This document shows, piece after piece, positions 28,201 through 36,417 of a DNA stretch of 64,000 nucleotides. The notes beneath the pieces are model-generated. The model did no database searches and was not told the origin of the DNA. It was given only the letters and a program-made list of their open reading frames with translations. The position numbers were made by a program, and so were the translations under genes. How positions within the stretch are numbered: the first letter of the stretch is position 1; the number at the start of each line of letters is the position of its first letter. The DNA comes from Microbacterium sp. SORGH_AS_1204 (lineage in GTDB: Bacteria > Actinomycetota > Actinomycetes > Actinomycetales > Microbacteriaceae). The stretch covers positions 3,038,001 to 3,102,000 of the forward strand of contig NZ_JAUTBD010000001.1 of NCBI RefSeq assembly GCF_030818935.1, written 5' to 3'.

Positions 28201-29899
28201 TCGCCGCGCCATCCGCGTGACGATCGGCGGCGTCTCGCGTGTGGCGGGCATCGAAGACGCCGGGCGTCTGCGCGACGCGCTCGGCGCGGCCCTGCCCGTC
28301 GGCATCCCGAACGCCTTCCTCGAGCCCCTCGCCGACCCGCTGGGCGATCTCGTCGCGCGCTACGCACGCACGCACGCGCCGTTCACGACCGAGGCAGTGG
28401 CGCAACGGCTGGGCGTGGGGACCGCCGTCGCGCGCCTCACCCTGCAACGGCTCGAATCACAGGGGCGCTTGGCCAGCGGCTTCTTCCTCCCCGAGGCATC
28501 GGGCGGTGCGCGCGGCGACGACACCGAGTGGTGCGACGTCGAGGTGCTCCGACGCCTGCGCATGCGCTCTCTCGCTGCGATCCGCGGCAGCGTCGAGCCC
28601 GTACCGCCGGCGGCCTACGCGCGATTCCTTCCGGTCTGGCAGCACCTGGGCCGTCCCCTCGAGGGCATCGACGGGGTGCTCGCCGTCGTCGAGCAACTCG
28701 CCGGTGTGCCGATCCCGGCGAGCGCGTGGGAATCGCTCGTGCTCCCCTCACGCGTCGCCGACTACTCTCCCGCCCTGCTCGACGAACTGACGGCGACCGG
28801 CGAGGTGGTCTGGTCGGGTCACGGCACGCTCCCCGGACGCGACGGCTGGATCGCTCTGCATCCGGCGGAGGCCGCCCCCTTCACTCTGCAAGACCCCGAA
28901 GACGCCGACGATCCCGCGCCCGACTCGCTCGAAGCGAGGATCCTCGCCGCCCTCGCCGGTGGTGGAGCCTACTTCGCGGCGCAGCTGAAGCAGCTGGCGG
29001 GCGCCGACAACGAACAGTCGGTCAACGACGCCCTCTGGGCGCTCACGTGGGCGGGCAGGGTGACGAACGACACTTTCGCGCCTGTCCGGACGCTGCTGAG
29101 CGGCGGCGGTCAGTCGCATCGCGTGGCCCGTCGAGCACCCCGCGCCCGCATGTACCGCGGCGCGACCATGCCACGCGCCACATCGGCCCCGCGGCCCCCC
29201 TCGCTCGGCGGTCGGTGGTCTCTGCTGCCCGAGCGCGAACCGGATGCCGCGGCGCGGGCCACGGCGACGGCGAGTCTGCTGCTCGACCGCTACGGGGTCG
29301 TCACCCGCGGCGCAGTGCAGTCCGAGGGCGTGCCCGGCGGTTTCGCTCAGGTGTACCGCATCCTCGCCGGGTTCGAGGAGGCGGGACACTGCCGTCGCGG
29401 CTACGTCATCGAGAAGCTGGGAGCAGCGCAGTTCGCCGCGTCCGCAACCGTCGACCGCCTGCGCGAGTTCGCCGCGGTGGCCGACCCGCCGCCCCTGCGC
29501 ACCGTCACCCTCGCCGCGACAGACCCGGCCAACCCCTACGGCGCCGCCCTCGGGTGGCCTGCCATCGAGGGCGTCACCCACCGGCCGGGCCGGAAAGCCG
29601 GCGGTCTCGTGGTGCTCGTCGACGGCGAGTTGACGCTGTACCTCGAACGTGGGGGGCGCAGCGCCCTCGCCTTCACCGACGCCGAGGCGCCTCTGCAAGC
29701 CGCCGCACGCCACCTCGCCGAGACGGCGAAGAAGCGTCGCCTCGAGACCCTGACCGTCGAGCAGGTGAACGGCGAGTTCGTCTACGGCACGGCGGTCGGT
29801 CGTGCGCTGCGCGAGGCGGGCTTCGTCGAATCGCCCAAGGGTCTCACCCTGCGCAAGCTCACCGCCGGTGACACCCTCCGGGAGGCGGCGCGTGCCTGA
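25226..29899 (+). CDS. lhr: Lhr-type ATP-dependent DNA helicase
   Basis: A 1557-residue superfamily 2 helicase. The Q/Walker A region is NALVVAPTGSGKT (about 39-51), the Walker B box is VIIDEVHAVAATKRGAHL (DEVH, about 182-199), motif III is GLSATV, and motifs V-VI lie in SLELGIDMGSVDLVIQ and GLQRVGRAGHQ. The C-terminal thousand residues hold the winged-helix and Lhr-specific domains. The length matches long actinobacterial Lhr. Mycobacterial Lhr is a 3'-5' helicase induced by DNA damage. The next gene encodes a Nei-type glycosylase, and the two form a repair pair seen across actinobacteria. Confidence 0.95.
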   Translation: MADVLERFGPATQDWFRGAFTAPTNAQKGAWESVSSGRNALVVAPTGSGKTLSAFLFAIDRIFREKTPRVPDAEPPRRGKKATPKTPATNTRVLYISPLKALGVDVERNLRSPLVGIGQSARRLGIDVPGVTVGVRSGDTSSSDRRKLVTDPPDILITTPESLYLMLTSQAAETLRGVHTVIIDEVHAVAATKRGAHLAVSLERLDALLDEPAQRIGLSATVRPIDEVARFLGGSQPVDIVAPKATKAFDLSVVVPIEDMLNPPPPPGSPDPDEATDGEWFSERPESTEVAGSVWPHVEEAIVDRILERRSTIVFSNSRRLAERLTGRLNEIYAERVGIDVPEPTVPAGVMAQAGSSAGVPAILAKAHHGSVSKEQRAQVEDELKSGTLRCVVATSSLELGIDMGSVDLVIQVEAPPSAASGLQRVGRAGHQVGEVSRAALFPKHRSDVLHTAVVTERMLAGRIEAISVPQNPLDILAQQTVAASALGSIDVEEWFETVKRSAPFRSLPRSAYEATLDLLAGRYPSDEFAELRPRLVWDRDAGTLTGRPGAQRVAVTSGGTIPDRGLFGVFVAGESQNARVGELDEEMVYESRVNDVFTLGTTSWRIVEITHDRVNVLPAFGQPGKLPFWHGDGIGRPAELGEALGKFSRDLAGADREKAAERLRESGLDDNAITNLLSYLAEQREATGSLPTDRTLTVERSRDEVGDWRIILHSPYGMQVHSPWALAVNARIRERLGVEGAAVASDDGIIARVPDAAAEPPGADLFVFEPEELEQIVTDEVGGSALFASRFRECAARALLLPRLNPNRRSPLWQQRQRSAQLLEVAKRHPAFPIILETLREVLQDVYDLPALLRVTRQIGERRIRLVEITTSQPSPYARDLLFGYVGAFMYEGDSPLAERRAAALSVDPALLSELLGKVEMRELLDPDVIAQFEREAQRLDPDRRARGVEGVADLLRILGPLDAAEVAERLDAETDALAEAERHLTTLIDDRRAIRVTIGGVSRVAGIEDAGRLRDALGAALPVGIPNAFLEPLADPLGDLVARYARTHAPFTTEAVAQRLGVGTAVARLTLQRLESQGRLASGFFLPEASGGARGDDTEWCDVEVLRRLRMRSLAAIRGSVEPVPPAAYARFLPVWQHLGRPLEGIDGVLAVVEQLAGVPIPASAWESLVLPSRVADYSPALLDELTATGEVVWSGHGTLPGRDGWIALHPAEAAPFTLQDPEDADDPAPDSLEARILAALAGGGAYFAAQLKQLAGADNEQSVNDALWALTWAGRVTNDTFAPVRTLLSGGGQSHRVARRAPRARMYRGATMPRATSAPRPPSLGGRWSLLPEREPDAAARATATASLLLDRYGVVTRGAVQSEGVPGGFAQVYRILAGFEEAGHCRRGYVIEKLGAAQFAASATVDRLREFAAVADPPPLRTVTLAATDPANPYGAALGWPAIEGVTHRPGRKAGGLVVLVDGELTLYLERGGRSALAFTDAEAPLQAAARHLAETAKKRRLETLTVEQVNGEFVYGTAVGRALREAGFVESPKGLTLRKLTAGDTLREAARA

Positions 29900-29967
29900 A
29901 CCATCCACCCGGCCCCGCAGCGGGCGCCGCACGGCGCACGCGCCCGACCCCCATGAAGGAGCGAGCA

Positions 29968-30744
29968 GTGCCCGAGGGTGACACCGTCTACCGGGCGTCC
30001 GCCAAGCTCACCGCGGCGCTGGCGGGCAAGGTCGTGACCCGTTTCGACATCCGCGTGCCGGGCAGCGCCACCGCCGACCTGCGCGGCGAGACGGTTCACG
30101 AGGTCGCGGCGCGCGGCAAGCACCTGCTGCACCGGATCGGCGGGTACACCCTGCACTCCCACCTCAAGATGGAGGGCCGATGGGACGTCTATCGACCCGG
30201 CGAGCGGTGGCGACGACCCGCCTTCAAGGCACGGGCGATCGTCGGCGTCGCGGGGGCGGATGCCGTCGGCTTCGACCTCGCCATGGTCGAGGTCCTGCGC
30301 ACGACCGACGAGCACACCGTCATCGGCCACCTCGGGCCCGACCTGCTCGCCGACGACTGGGACGAAGCCGAGGCCGTGCGCCGTGTCGCCGCCGACGACC
30401 GCGCCGCACACGTCGCCCTGCTCGACCAGCGCAACGTCGCCGGCTTCGGCAACGTGTATGCCAACGAGCTGCTGTTCGTGCGCGGGATCGCGCCGACGAC
30501 GCCCGCGACCGAGATCGACGCGCAGGCCACCATCGCCCTCGGCGAGCGCATGATCCGGGCGAACCTGCCCCGGCCCGAGCGCACCTTCACCGGTGACAGC
30601 AGACCCGGGCGCCGATTCTGGGTCTACGGCCGCGAGGGGGCGCCGTGCCGGAGGTGCGGCACACCGATCCGGGCCACCAGCCTGGGGGCATCGGCGACGA
30701 GCGAGCGCAACGTCTACTGGTGTCCGACCTGCCAGCCCGGCTGA
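29968..30744 (+). CDS. Fpg/Nei family DNA glycosylase/AP lyase (endonuclease VIII-like)
   Basis: A 258-residue base-excision repair enzyme. The GTG at 29968 is the right start: it leaves Pro as the second residue (PEGDTVYR), the nucleophile of the family, and GAAGGAG lies about 6 bp upstream; the in-frame ATG at 29953 would bury the proline. The H2TH region is NVAGFGNVYANELLF (about 152-166), and the C-terminal zinc finger is CRRCGTP and YWCPTC. It removes oxidised pyrimidines and cuts the AP site. It lies 68 bp behind lhr and is probably co-transcribed with it. Confidence 0.92.
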   Translation: MPEGDTVYRASAKLTAALAGKVVTRFDIRVPGSATADLRGETVHEVAARGKHLLHRIGGYTLHSHLKMEGRWDVYRPGERWRRPAFKARAIVGVAGADAVGFDLAMVEVLRTTDEHTVIGHLGPDLLADDWDEAEAVRRVAADDRAAHVALLDQRNVAGFGNVYANELLFVRGIAPTTPATEIDAQATIALGERMIRANLPRPERTFTGDSRPGRRFWVYGREGAPCRRCGTPIRATSLGASATSERNVYWCPTCQPG

Positions 30745-31147
30745 CCGGCGCTCCCACGCCCCGGCTCTGTTCCTCCCCGCCACCTCCCCAGGCCCGGTGC
30801 CGTCCCTCCCGCCACCGCTCCCGGCCCGCACCGTCCCTCCCCGCCACCACCCCACGCCCCAGCAGCGTCCCCGTCGGCCGCCCGCCCACGCCCCGACACC
30901 GTCGCCCGCGCCCGGTGCCGTCCCTCCCCGACGCGCAGAACGAACGGCCCCGGCCCGCATGTCAACCCGCCCGCGCCGGCAGGCCCGACATGCGAGAACA
31001 AGGGGACGACACAACGGCGGGCAGGTCTCTCGACATCGAGGAAACCGATCGTCGCACGGGCGACGAAGAATCATTCGAGGGAATGAAGGGTCTTCTGGAC
31101 CCGTTGTCATACATGTCGGCTCACCCGATGACCGACCGGAGGGGATC
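30745..31147. other. 403-bp intergenic stretch with C-rich low-complexity repeats
   Basis: From about 30765 to 30930 the top strand is a C-rich array of degenerate words such as CCCTCCCCGCCACC and GGTGCCGTCCCTCCC, repeated three or four times. From about 30960 the composition is normal, with a small hairpin GGGTC/GACCC near 31088-31102. GGAGGGG before 31148 is the ribosome site for the next gene. I see no gene here. Confidence 0.6.
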
Positions 31148-31555
31148 GTGGGAAAGAACTACATCGACATCGAGAACGACCACGGCGAGACGCTGCGTTA
31201 CCGCAAGCACGTCAATGGTCGCGGACTCGTCGCGCACGGCGCGAAGGTCCACCCGTCGGCGCTGGTCGAGAACGGCGCCTACGTCGAACCCGGCGTGCAG
31301 ATCGCCGCGGGTGTTCGTGTCGGCCGTGGCGCGTGGATCGAGTCGGACGCCGTGATCGGACCGGAGGCTCACATCGAGCCGCACGCGCACATCTGCACCG
31401 GGGCCGTCATCGGCGCGGGCGCCCACATCGGCGTCCGGACGCAGGTGGGCCACAACGCCCGCATCGCCGTCGGCTCGCTGATCGGCGACGACGAGATCAT
31501 CAACGACGGCGAAGCCGTCGCCACCGACCGCCGGGGGCTGCGCCTGGCCGCTTGA
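31148..31555 (+). CDS. Hexapeptide-repeat (left-handed beta-helix) protein
   Basis: A 135-residue protein made almost wholly of hexapeptide repeats: VHPSALVENGAYVEPGVQIA (about 34-53), followed by VRVGRGAWIESDAVIG and AHIEPHAHICTGAVIGAGAH. Such repeats build the trimeric beta-helix of acyltransferases and gamma-carbonic anhydrase-like proteins. No acetyltransferase C-terminal loop or obvious catalytic histidine triad is present, so the activity is unknown. The GTG at 31148 has GGAGGGG upstream. A strong terminator follows at 31581. Confidence 0.75.
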   Translation: MGKNYIDIENDHGETLRYRKHVNGRGLVAHGAKVHPSALVENGAYVEPGVQIAAGVRVGRGAWIESDAVIGPEAHIEPHAHICTGAVIGAGAHIGVRTQVGHNARIAVGSLIGDDEIINDGEAVATDRRGLRLAA

Positions 31556-31580
31556 GCCACCGCACCCACGGCATCCACGA

Positions 31581-31618
31581 CCCGCACGACTCTTCGGAGC
31601 GTGCGGGTTTGTTCGTTT
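31581..31618 (+). terminator. Rho-independent terminator with UUCG tetraloop
   Basis: CCCGCAC (31581-31587) pairs with GTGCGGG (31601-31607); inside, CTC-TTCG-GAG forms a second stem with a cUUCGg tetraloop. The hairpin is followed by TTTGTTCGTTT. This is the clearest classical terminator in the window and ends the hexapeptide gene. Confidence 0.85.
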
Positions 31619-31639
31619 CCCCTGCCCTGGCACTCCGGC

Positions 31640-31815
31640 CGCGAACCGGCGCCGCCGCCGCACCCGCCCCGCCGCGCGAGCCCTACCGCACCCGCCCCGC
31701 CGCGCGAACCCCACCGCACCAGCCCCGCCGCACGAAACCCGCCACCCACCGCGCCCCACCGCACCAGCCCGCCCGCACGCGCCCCCGCACCACCCCGCAG
31801 CCCCGCCGCACCGGC
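31640..31815. repeat. C-rich tandem repeat upstream of the citA-type kinase
   Basis: Degenerate units of about 20-27 bp with the core CCGCCCCGCCGCGCGA repeat about six times (for example CGCACCAGCCCCGCCGCAC). It lies between the terminator at 31581 and the candidate operator at 31828, filling most of the 376-bp gap 31556-31931. The strand bias (C-rich top strand) is as strong as in the array at 30765-30930. Confidence 0.65.
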
Positions 31816-31827
31816 CCCGCCGCGCGA

Positions 31828-31849
31828 CCACTATGACCGAAAGTCGCAC
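31828..31849 (+). promoter_or_regulatory. Candidate CitB operator upstream of the sensor kinase gene
   Basis: CCACTATGACCGAAAGTCGC lies about 85 bp before the GTG of the kinase gene. Its core ACTATGACCGAAAGTC matches 14 of 16 bases of two sites upstream of tctC (ACTATGAACGCAAGTC at 37521 and 37562). I found the motif nowhere else in the window. Binding by the CitB-like regulator is an inference from this distribution. Confidence 0.6.
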
Positions 31850-31931
31850 ACGCCGCGGCCCGTGGCGATCCTGGTCAGGCACGGTTGGGGCGACCGTGCT
31901 CTTCGACGTTCGATGAGGAACGGGGTGAGAG

Positions 31932-33524
31932 GTGCAGACGCGACGGTCGTGGAGCATCGCCGGTCGGGTCTTCGGCATCCAGATGGGCGCGGTCCTGGGC
32001 GCGCTCGGCCTTCTCGTCACGGCGCTGAGCATCGAAGCCCAGTGGAACGCCGAGGGCGAGGCGCGCGACCGCAGCCTGGCGGTGTGCCGCATGCTGGCAT
32101 CCACCCCCGAGGTCGTCGACGCGTTCGCGGACGCCGATCCGACGGCGTCGCTGCAGCCGCGCGCCCGGTCGGCGATGGCGGCGTCAGGCGTCGACTTCAT
32201 CACGATCATGACCACCGACGGCGTCCGTCTGACGCATCCCAACCCCGACCAGATCGGCAAGCAGTTCCTCGGCACCATCACCGCCGCCCAACGCGGCGAA
32301 ACGCTCGTCGAGACCTTCACCGGCACGCTCGGTCCCTCCGTGCGTGCCGTGGTCCCGATCTTCGACAACGACGAGACACTGGTGGGCATCGTGTCGGCGG
32401 GCGTGACGACCCGGCAGATCTCGGATGCCGTGCTGCCGCGGCTGCCGCTGATCCTCGTGCTCGCGTGCGTCATCGTGGCGATCGGCACCGCGGCCGCCGC
32501 CCTGTCGCGACGGGTGGTGCGCCGCGTCGCGGGAGATCTCGCTCCGCAGCGCCTGCGGGGAATGGTGTCGTTCTACGAGTCGGTGCTGCATTCGGTGCGC
32601 GAGGGCGTCGTGATCACCGATGAGCGGGGCGACGTCGTGCTCTACAACGACGAAGCGGCCGATCTGCTCGGCCTGCCGCCCTCCCCCGGCGGTGGTGTCG
32701 AGCCGACCCCCGCGGCCGATCTCGGCGTCTCGCCCGACCTCGCGCGCATGCTGGCGAGCGGCACCCGCGCGGTGGAGGAGATCCACGCCGGCGCCGATCG
32801 CGTGCTGCTGGTCAATCAGGAGCCGATGACGCCCTCCGGCTCCCTGCGGGGCGGAAACGGCGCACCGGGCGCCGTCATGACCCTGCGGGACCACAGCGCG
32901 TTGACCGCCCTCAGCGGCGAGCTCGACAGCGTGCGCACGATGTCGGAGGCGCTGCGCTCGCAGACACACGAGCACTCCAACCTCCTGCACACCATCGTCG
33001 GTCTGCTCGAGGCCGGGGAGGTCGAGGAGGCGGTGAACATCATCGAGGAGTCGAGTCAGGCGAGCCAGAAGCTCACCGACCGTATCGCCGGTGCGCGGCG
33101 CGAGCCGGCGCTGTCGGCGCTCCTGCTCGGCAAGGCCGCCACGGCGAACGAGTGGGGCGTCGCGTTCGCGGTGTCGCTCGATCAGGATCTGCCCCTGCCC
33201 TTGACGCCGACGGAGCTGGTGTCGGTCGTGGGCAATCTGGTCGACAACGCCCTCGAGGCCGTGCGCGGCCTCCCCGACGCCGCCGTGACGGTAGAGGGCC
33301 GGGCCGCCGGCAGCGACATCGTCATCGCGGTGCGCGACACCGGCCGCGGCCCCTCCGACGACCGCGTGTTCGAGCGGGGTGTCACCACGAAGTCCGGTCC
33401 GCACCGCGGCATCGGGCTCGCCCTCGTCCGCTCCATCGTGGAGGGGCGCGGCGGCCGCATCGAGTTCCTCCCCGGCGACGGCAGCCACGTCGAGGTGCGG
33501 CTGCCTCGAGACGAGGCCCGATAA
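31932..33524 (+). CDS. CitA/DcuS-type sensor histidine kinase
   Basis: A 530-residue membrane kinase. One helix near residues 12-32, a periplasmic-type PAS sensor domain of about 130 residues (with TTDGVRLTHPNPDQIGKQFL), a second helix at about 172-192, a cytosolic PAS, then the dimerisation motif QTHEHSNLLHTIVGLLEAG with phospho-His about 346, and an HATPase domain with VGNLVDNALEAV and GIGLALVRSIVEG. The family senses citrate or C4-dicarboxylates. The neighbouring tctCBA genes suggest a tricarboxylate signal. It overlaps the response regulator frame by four bases. Confidence 0.92.
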   Translation: MQTRRSWSIAGRVFGIQMGAVLGALGLLVTALSIEAQWNAEGEARDRSLAVCRMLASTPEVVDAFADADPTASLQPRARSAMAASGVDFITIMTTDGVRLTHPNPDQIGKQFLGTITAAQRGETLVETFTGTLGPSVRAVVPIFDNDETLVGIVSAGVTTRQISDAVLPRLPLILVLACVIVAIGTAAAALSRRVVRRVAGDLAPQRLRGMVSFYESVLHSVREGVVITDERGDVVLYNDEAADLLGLPPSPGGGVEPTPAADLGVSPDLARMLASGTRAVEEIHAGADRVLLVNQEPMTPSGSLRGGNGAPGAVMTLRDHSALTALSGELDSVRTMSEALRSQTHEHSNLLHTIVGLLEAGEVEEAVNIIEESSQASQKLTDRIAGARREPALSALLLGKAATANEWGVAFAVSLDQDLPLPLTPTELVSVVGNLVDNALEAVRGLPDAAVTVEGRAAGSDIVIAVRDTGRGPSDDRVFERGVTTKSGPHRGIGLALVRSIVEGRGGRIEFLPGDGSHVEVRLPRDEAR

Positions 33525-34207
33525 TCCGCACGTTCGTCGTCGAAGACGACCCCCGGGCCCTGGCGACGCATGTCTCCTACCTGGAGCGCATGGGCACGTT
33601 CGAGATCGTCGGGGTGGCGGCGACCATCGCGTCGGCGCAAGAGGGCGTGCTCGCCGCGCATCGTGGCATCCCGCCCCTCGATCTGCTGTTGATGGACCTG
33701 ACCCTCCCCGACGGCCGGGGCACCGATCTCGCGCGCTTCCTGCGCTTTCACGGCGTGGATGTCGACATCATCGCCATCACCGGCGACCGCAGCGTCGACG
33801 CCGTCCGCACCTGCCTGGCCCTGGGCGCCGTGCAGTACCTCATCAAGCCGTTCGGCTTCCGCACGTTCAAGGACCGCCTCGACGGCTACCTGCGCTACCG
33901 GCGGGGGTCGGATGCCATCGACCGCCGCACGACGCAGGAGGAGATCGATGCGCTGCTCACGCTGCGCCGGACCGGGCCGACCGCGCTGCCCAAGGGACTG
34001 ACCAAGACGACCTACGACGTCATCTGCGAGCACGTGCACCGGCACGGTCGCCCGACCTCGGCGACCGAGGTGGGGCTGGCGTGCGGAGTGTCGCGGGTGA
34101 CCGCCCGCCGCTATCTGGAGCACCTGGCCGACCTGGGGCTGTGCGTGCGCACGCACCGGCCGGGCGGCATGGGCAGGCCCGAGATCGACTACGTCTGGAG
34201 CGCGTGA
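33521..34207 (+). CDS. CitB/DcuR-type response regulator, apparent ATA start
   Basis: A response regulator of about 228 residues. The receiver begins IRTFVVEDDPRALATHVSYL, with the acidic pair at 9-10, phospho-Asp in LLLMDLTLPDGRG and Lys in YLIKPFGFRTF. The C-terminal HTH (VGLACGVSRVTARRYLEHL) is the CitB/DcuR type. No ATG, GTG or TTG precedes the conserved start within the gene boundary. At 33521 the text reads ATAATCCGC where related operons have ATGATCCGC overlapping the kinase stop; here kinase TAA (33522-33524) and ATA overlap. Either AUA initiates, or the base is a mutation or error. The next ATG (33589) would remove the acidic pocket. Confidence 0.85.
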   Translation: MIRTFVVEDDPRALATHVSYLERMGTFEIVGVAATIASAQEGVLAAHRGIPPLDLLLMDLTLPDGRGTDLARFLRFHGVDVDIIAITGDRSVDAVRTCLALGAVQYLIKPFGFRTFKDRLDGYLRYRRGSDAIDRRTTQEEIDALLTLRRTGPTALPKGLTKTTYDVICEHVHRHGRPTSATEVGLACGVSRVTARRYLEHLADLGLCVRTHRPGGMGRPEIDYVWSA

Positions 34208-34209
34208 GC

Positions 34210-34236
34210 GTGGCCCCCGGGAATCCCGGGGGCCAC
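34210..34236. terminator. Bidirectional terminator-like hairpin
   Basis: GTGGCCCCCGGG (34210-34221) and CCCGGGGGCCAC (34225-34236) are a perfect 12-bp inverted repeat with a 3-nt loop. It lies in the 39-bp gap between the convergent citB-type and tctA genes and probably ends both transcripts. Confidence 0.8.
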
Positions 34237-34246
34237 ACCCGCGACC

Positions 34247-35755
34247 TCACTCCGCGTCGGCGAAGATCACCTGGCGGCGCGTGCGCATGCGCGGCAGCGC
34301 GGCCACGACGAGGATGACCACGGCCAGGAGCAGGAGCGTGCCCGAGATGGGCCGCGTGACGAACTCGGTCACATCGCCCTGCGAGATGATCATCGCGCGC
34401 CGGAAGTTGCGCTCCAGCAGCGGCCCGAGCACGAAGCCCAGCAGCAGCGGCGCCGGCTCGCAGCCCGCCTGCAGCAGCACGAACCCGAGCAGGCCGAACA
34501 CCGCCACCATGAGCACGTCGTACGGGTTCCCGCTGATCGAGAAGGTCCCGATCGCGGCGAAGACGACGATGGCCGGGAACAGCGCCCAGTACGGCACCCG
34601 CAGCATGCGCACCCAGATACCGATCAGGGGCAGGTTCAGCGCGACGAGCATCAGGTTGCCGACCCACATCGACGCGATCAGGCCCCAGAACAGCACCGGC
34701 TCGGTCTCCATCACCGTCGGCCCGGGCTGGATGCCCTGGATGATGAACGCGGCGAGGATGAGAGCCATCACGGGGTGCGCCGGGATGCCGAGGGTCAGCA
34801 GCGGGATGAACGAGGTCTGCGCCGCGGCATTGTTGGCCGACTCCGGACCCGCCACACCCGCGATCGCCCCGCGGCCGAAGGTCTCGGGCTTCTTCGAGAT
34901 CTTCTTCTCCATGGCGTACGAGGCGAAGGATGCCAGGATGTGGCCGCCCCCGGGAAGGATGCCCAGACCCGAGCCCAGCGCCGTTCCGCGCAGCGTCGGA
35001 CCGATCATGGCGCGGCGGTCCTCGCGGTTGGGCCACAGCCGCGACAGCTTCGCCAGCACGGGGTTGCGCGATTCCGGGTTGGCGAGGTTGCGCAGGATCT
35101 CGGCGATTCCGAAGATGCCCACCGCGAGCGAGACGAAGTCGAGACCGCCGTCGAGCTCCCGGATGCCACCGGTGAACCGCGCGTCACCGGTGAAGCTGTC
35201 CTGTCCCACGGTGGAGAGCAGGATGCCGAGCACGATCATGCCCAGCGCCTTCAGCGTCGATCCGCTCGCCAGCGCGATCGAGGCGATCAGCCCCAGGATG
35301 ACGAGGGCGAAGTACTCGAACGCCCCGAAGCTCAGCGCCACGGTCGCCAGCGGTGGGGCCGCGACCGCGAGGATCAGGGTGGCGATCGTGCCCGCGGTGA
35401 ACGACGACAGGGCGGCGACGGCGAGCGCCGTGCCCGCCTTGCCCATCCTCGCCAGCTTGTGCCCGTCGATGGCCGTGACCGCCGACGACGATTCCCCCGG
35501 CAGGTTGATGAGGATCGCCGTCGTCGACCCGCCGTACTGCGCGCCGTAATAGATGCCCGCGAGCATGATGATCGCCGTCACCGGCTCGCCGAACGCGAAC
35601 GTCAGCGGCAACAGCATCGCCACGGTCGCGGTGGGGCCGATGCCCGGGAGCACACCCACCGCCGTTCCCAGGGCGACGCCCAGCAGGCAAAACAGCAGGT
35701 TCTCCCACTGGAAGGCCGTCGCGAGGCCCAGCATGAGATTGTTCAGCAGGTCCAC
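34247..35755 (-). CDS. tctA: Tripartite tricarboxylate transporter, large permease subunit (TctA)
   Basis: A 502-residue membrane protein with about 12 helices. Family signatures include GVALGTAVGVLPGIGPTATV (about 27-46), the repeat-like LPGGGHILASFASYAMEK and TLGIPAHPVMALILAAFIIQ. It forms the transport pore for citrate or other tricarboxylates driven by ion gradients. The GTG at 35755 has GGAGG upstream and lies one base behind the tctB stop. It is the last gene of the tctCBA operon and ends at a shared terminator. Confidence 0.95.
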   Translation of the reverse strand: MDLLNNLMLGLATAFQWENLLFCLLGVALGTAVGVLPGIGPTATVAMLLPLTFAFGEPVTAIIMLAGIYYGAQYGGSTTAILINLPGESSSAVTAIDGHKLARMGKAGTALAVAALSSFTAGTIATLILAVAAPPLATVALSFGAFEYFALVILGLIASIALASGSTLKALGMIVLGILLSTVGQDSFTGDARFTGGIRELDGGLDFVSLAVGIFGIAEILRNLANPESRNPVLAKLSRLWPNREDRRAMIGPTLRGTALGSGLGILPGGGHILASFASYAMEKKISKKPETFGRGAIAGVAGPESANNAAAQTSFIPLLTLGIPAHPVMALILAAFIIQGIQPGPTVMETEPVLFWGLIASMWVGNLMLVALNLPLIGIWVRMLRVPYWALFPAIVVFAAIGTFSISGNPYDVLMVAVFGLLGFVLLQAGCEPAPLLLGFVLGPLLERNFRRAMIISQGDVTEFVTRPISGTLLLLAVVILVVAALPRMRTRRQVIFADAE

Positions 35756-35756
35756 G

Positions 35757-36416
35757 TCATCCTCCGATCCACGGACCGATGACCGGCACGTTCAGGCCCA
35801 GGCCGAGCGAGAAGACCAGGTAGCACAGCACGGTCAGCGCCACGCTGGTCAGCAGCGCCTGCTTCACCGTGGTCTCCTTGCGGGCGAACGACACCGCGGC
35901 GACCGCGACGAAGACCGACAGCAGCAGTCCCAGACCGTCGATGGCGACGGCGAAGAAGACGATCGTCGCCATGATGATCAGCAGCGGACGCCAGGGGATC
36001 CGCCCGAAGCCGAGCGGCGCCCCGCGTTCGAGGTCGCCGACCACGGGCGTCGGGCGGGTGACGAAGGGCACGCCCTCCGCCTGAGAGGCCTTGGCGGCGG
36101 CGAGCGCTTCGAACGTCGACTCCTCCGCCATCTGTTCGGCCGTCGCGGGCTCCTCGACGAAGGTCTCCTGCCGACTGGGCGAGACGAACGCCTTCGCCAC
36201 GACGGCGACACCGAGGCCGATCAGCAGCACCGCGATGCCGAGCGGAAAGGCCCCCGGGCCCATGGCGAGGGGTGTGCCGAGTTCGTACCCGAGGGAGGCG
36301 ACGGCGAAGATCGCGCCGAGGGCGAGGAAGACCCCGCCCCCGACGAGATCGGCGACTGAGGGCTTGGAGGCTCCGCGGAGCGAGACGGGCTCGCCCCGCG
36401 GAGTGATCTCGGCGAT
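35757..36416 (-). CDS. tctB: Tripartite tricarboxylate transporter, small permease subunit (TctB), apparent ATC start
   Basis: A small membrane protein with four helices. The first helix (GGGVFLALGAIFAVASLGYE) is followed by the TctB signature MGPGAFPLG. The reading frame needed for helix 1 has no ATG, GTG or TTG between the tctC stop and Met36263; the only sensible start is ATC at 36416, preceded by AAGGGG with 7-nt spacing. Starting at ATG 36263 would lose helix 1 and split the conserved region. The gene overlaps the end of tctC by a few bases of regulatory sequence. A loop of about 60 charged residues separates helices 2 and 3. Confidence 0.8.
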   Translation of the reverse strand: MAEITPRGEPVSLRGASKPSVADLVGGGVFLALGAIFAVASLGYELGTPLAMGPGAFPLGIAVLLIGLGVAVVAKAFVSPSRQETFVEEPATAEQMAEESTFEALAAAKASQAEGVPFVTRPTPVVGDLERGAPLGFGRIPWRPLLIIMATIVFFAVAIDGLGLLLSVFVAVAAVSFARKETTVKQALLTSVALTVLCYLVFSLGLGLNVPVIGPWIGG

Positions 36417-36417
36417 G

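Noticed and set aside
33589..34207. ATG at 33589 as start of the response regulator
   Set aside because: It would remove the first strand and acidic residues of the receiver domain, which are present in frame upstream.
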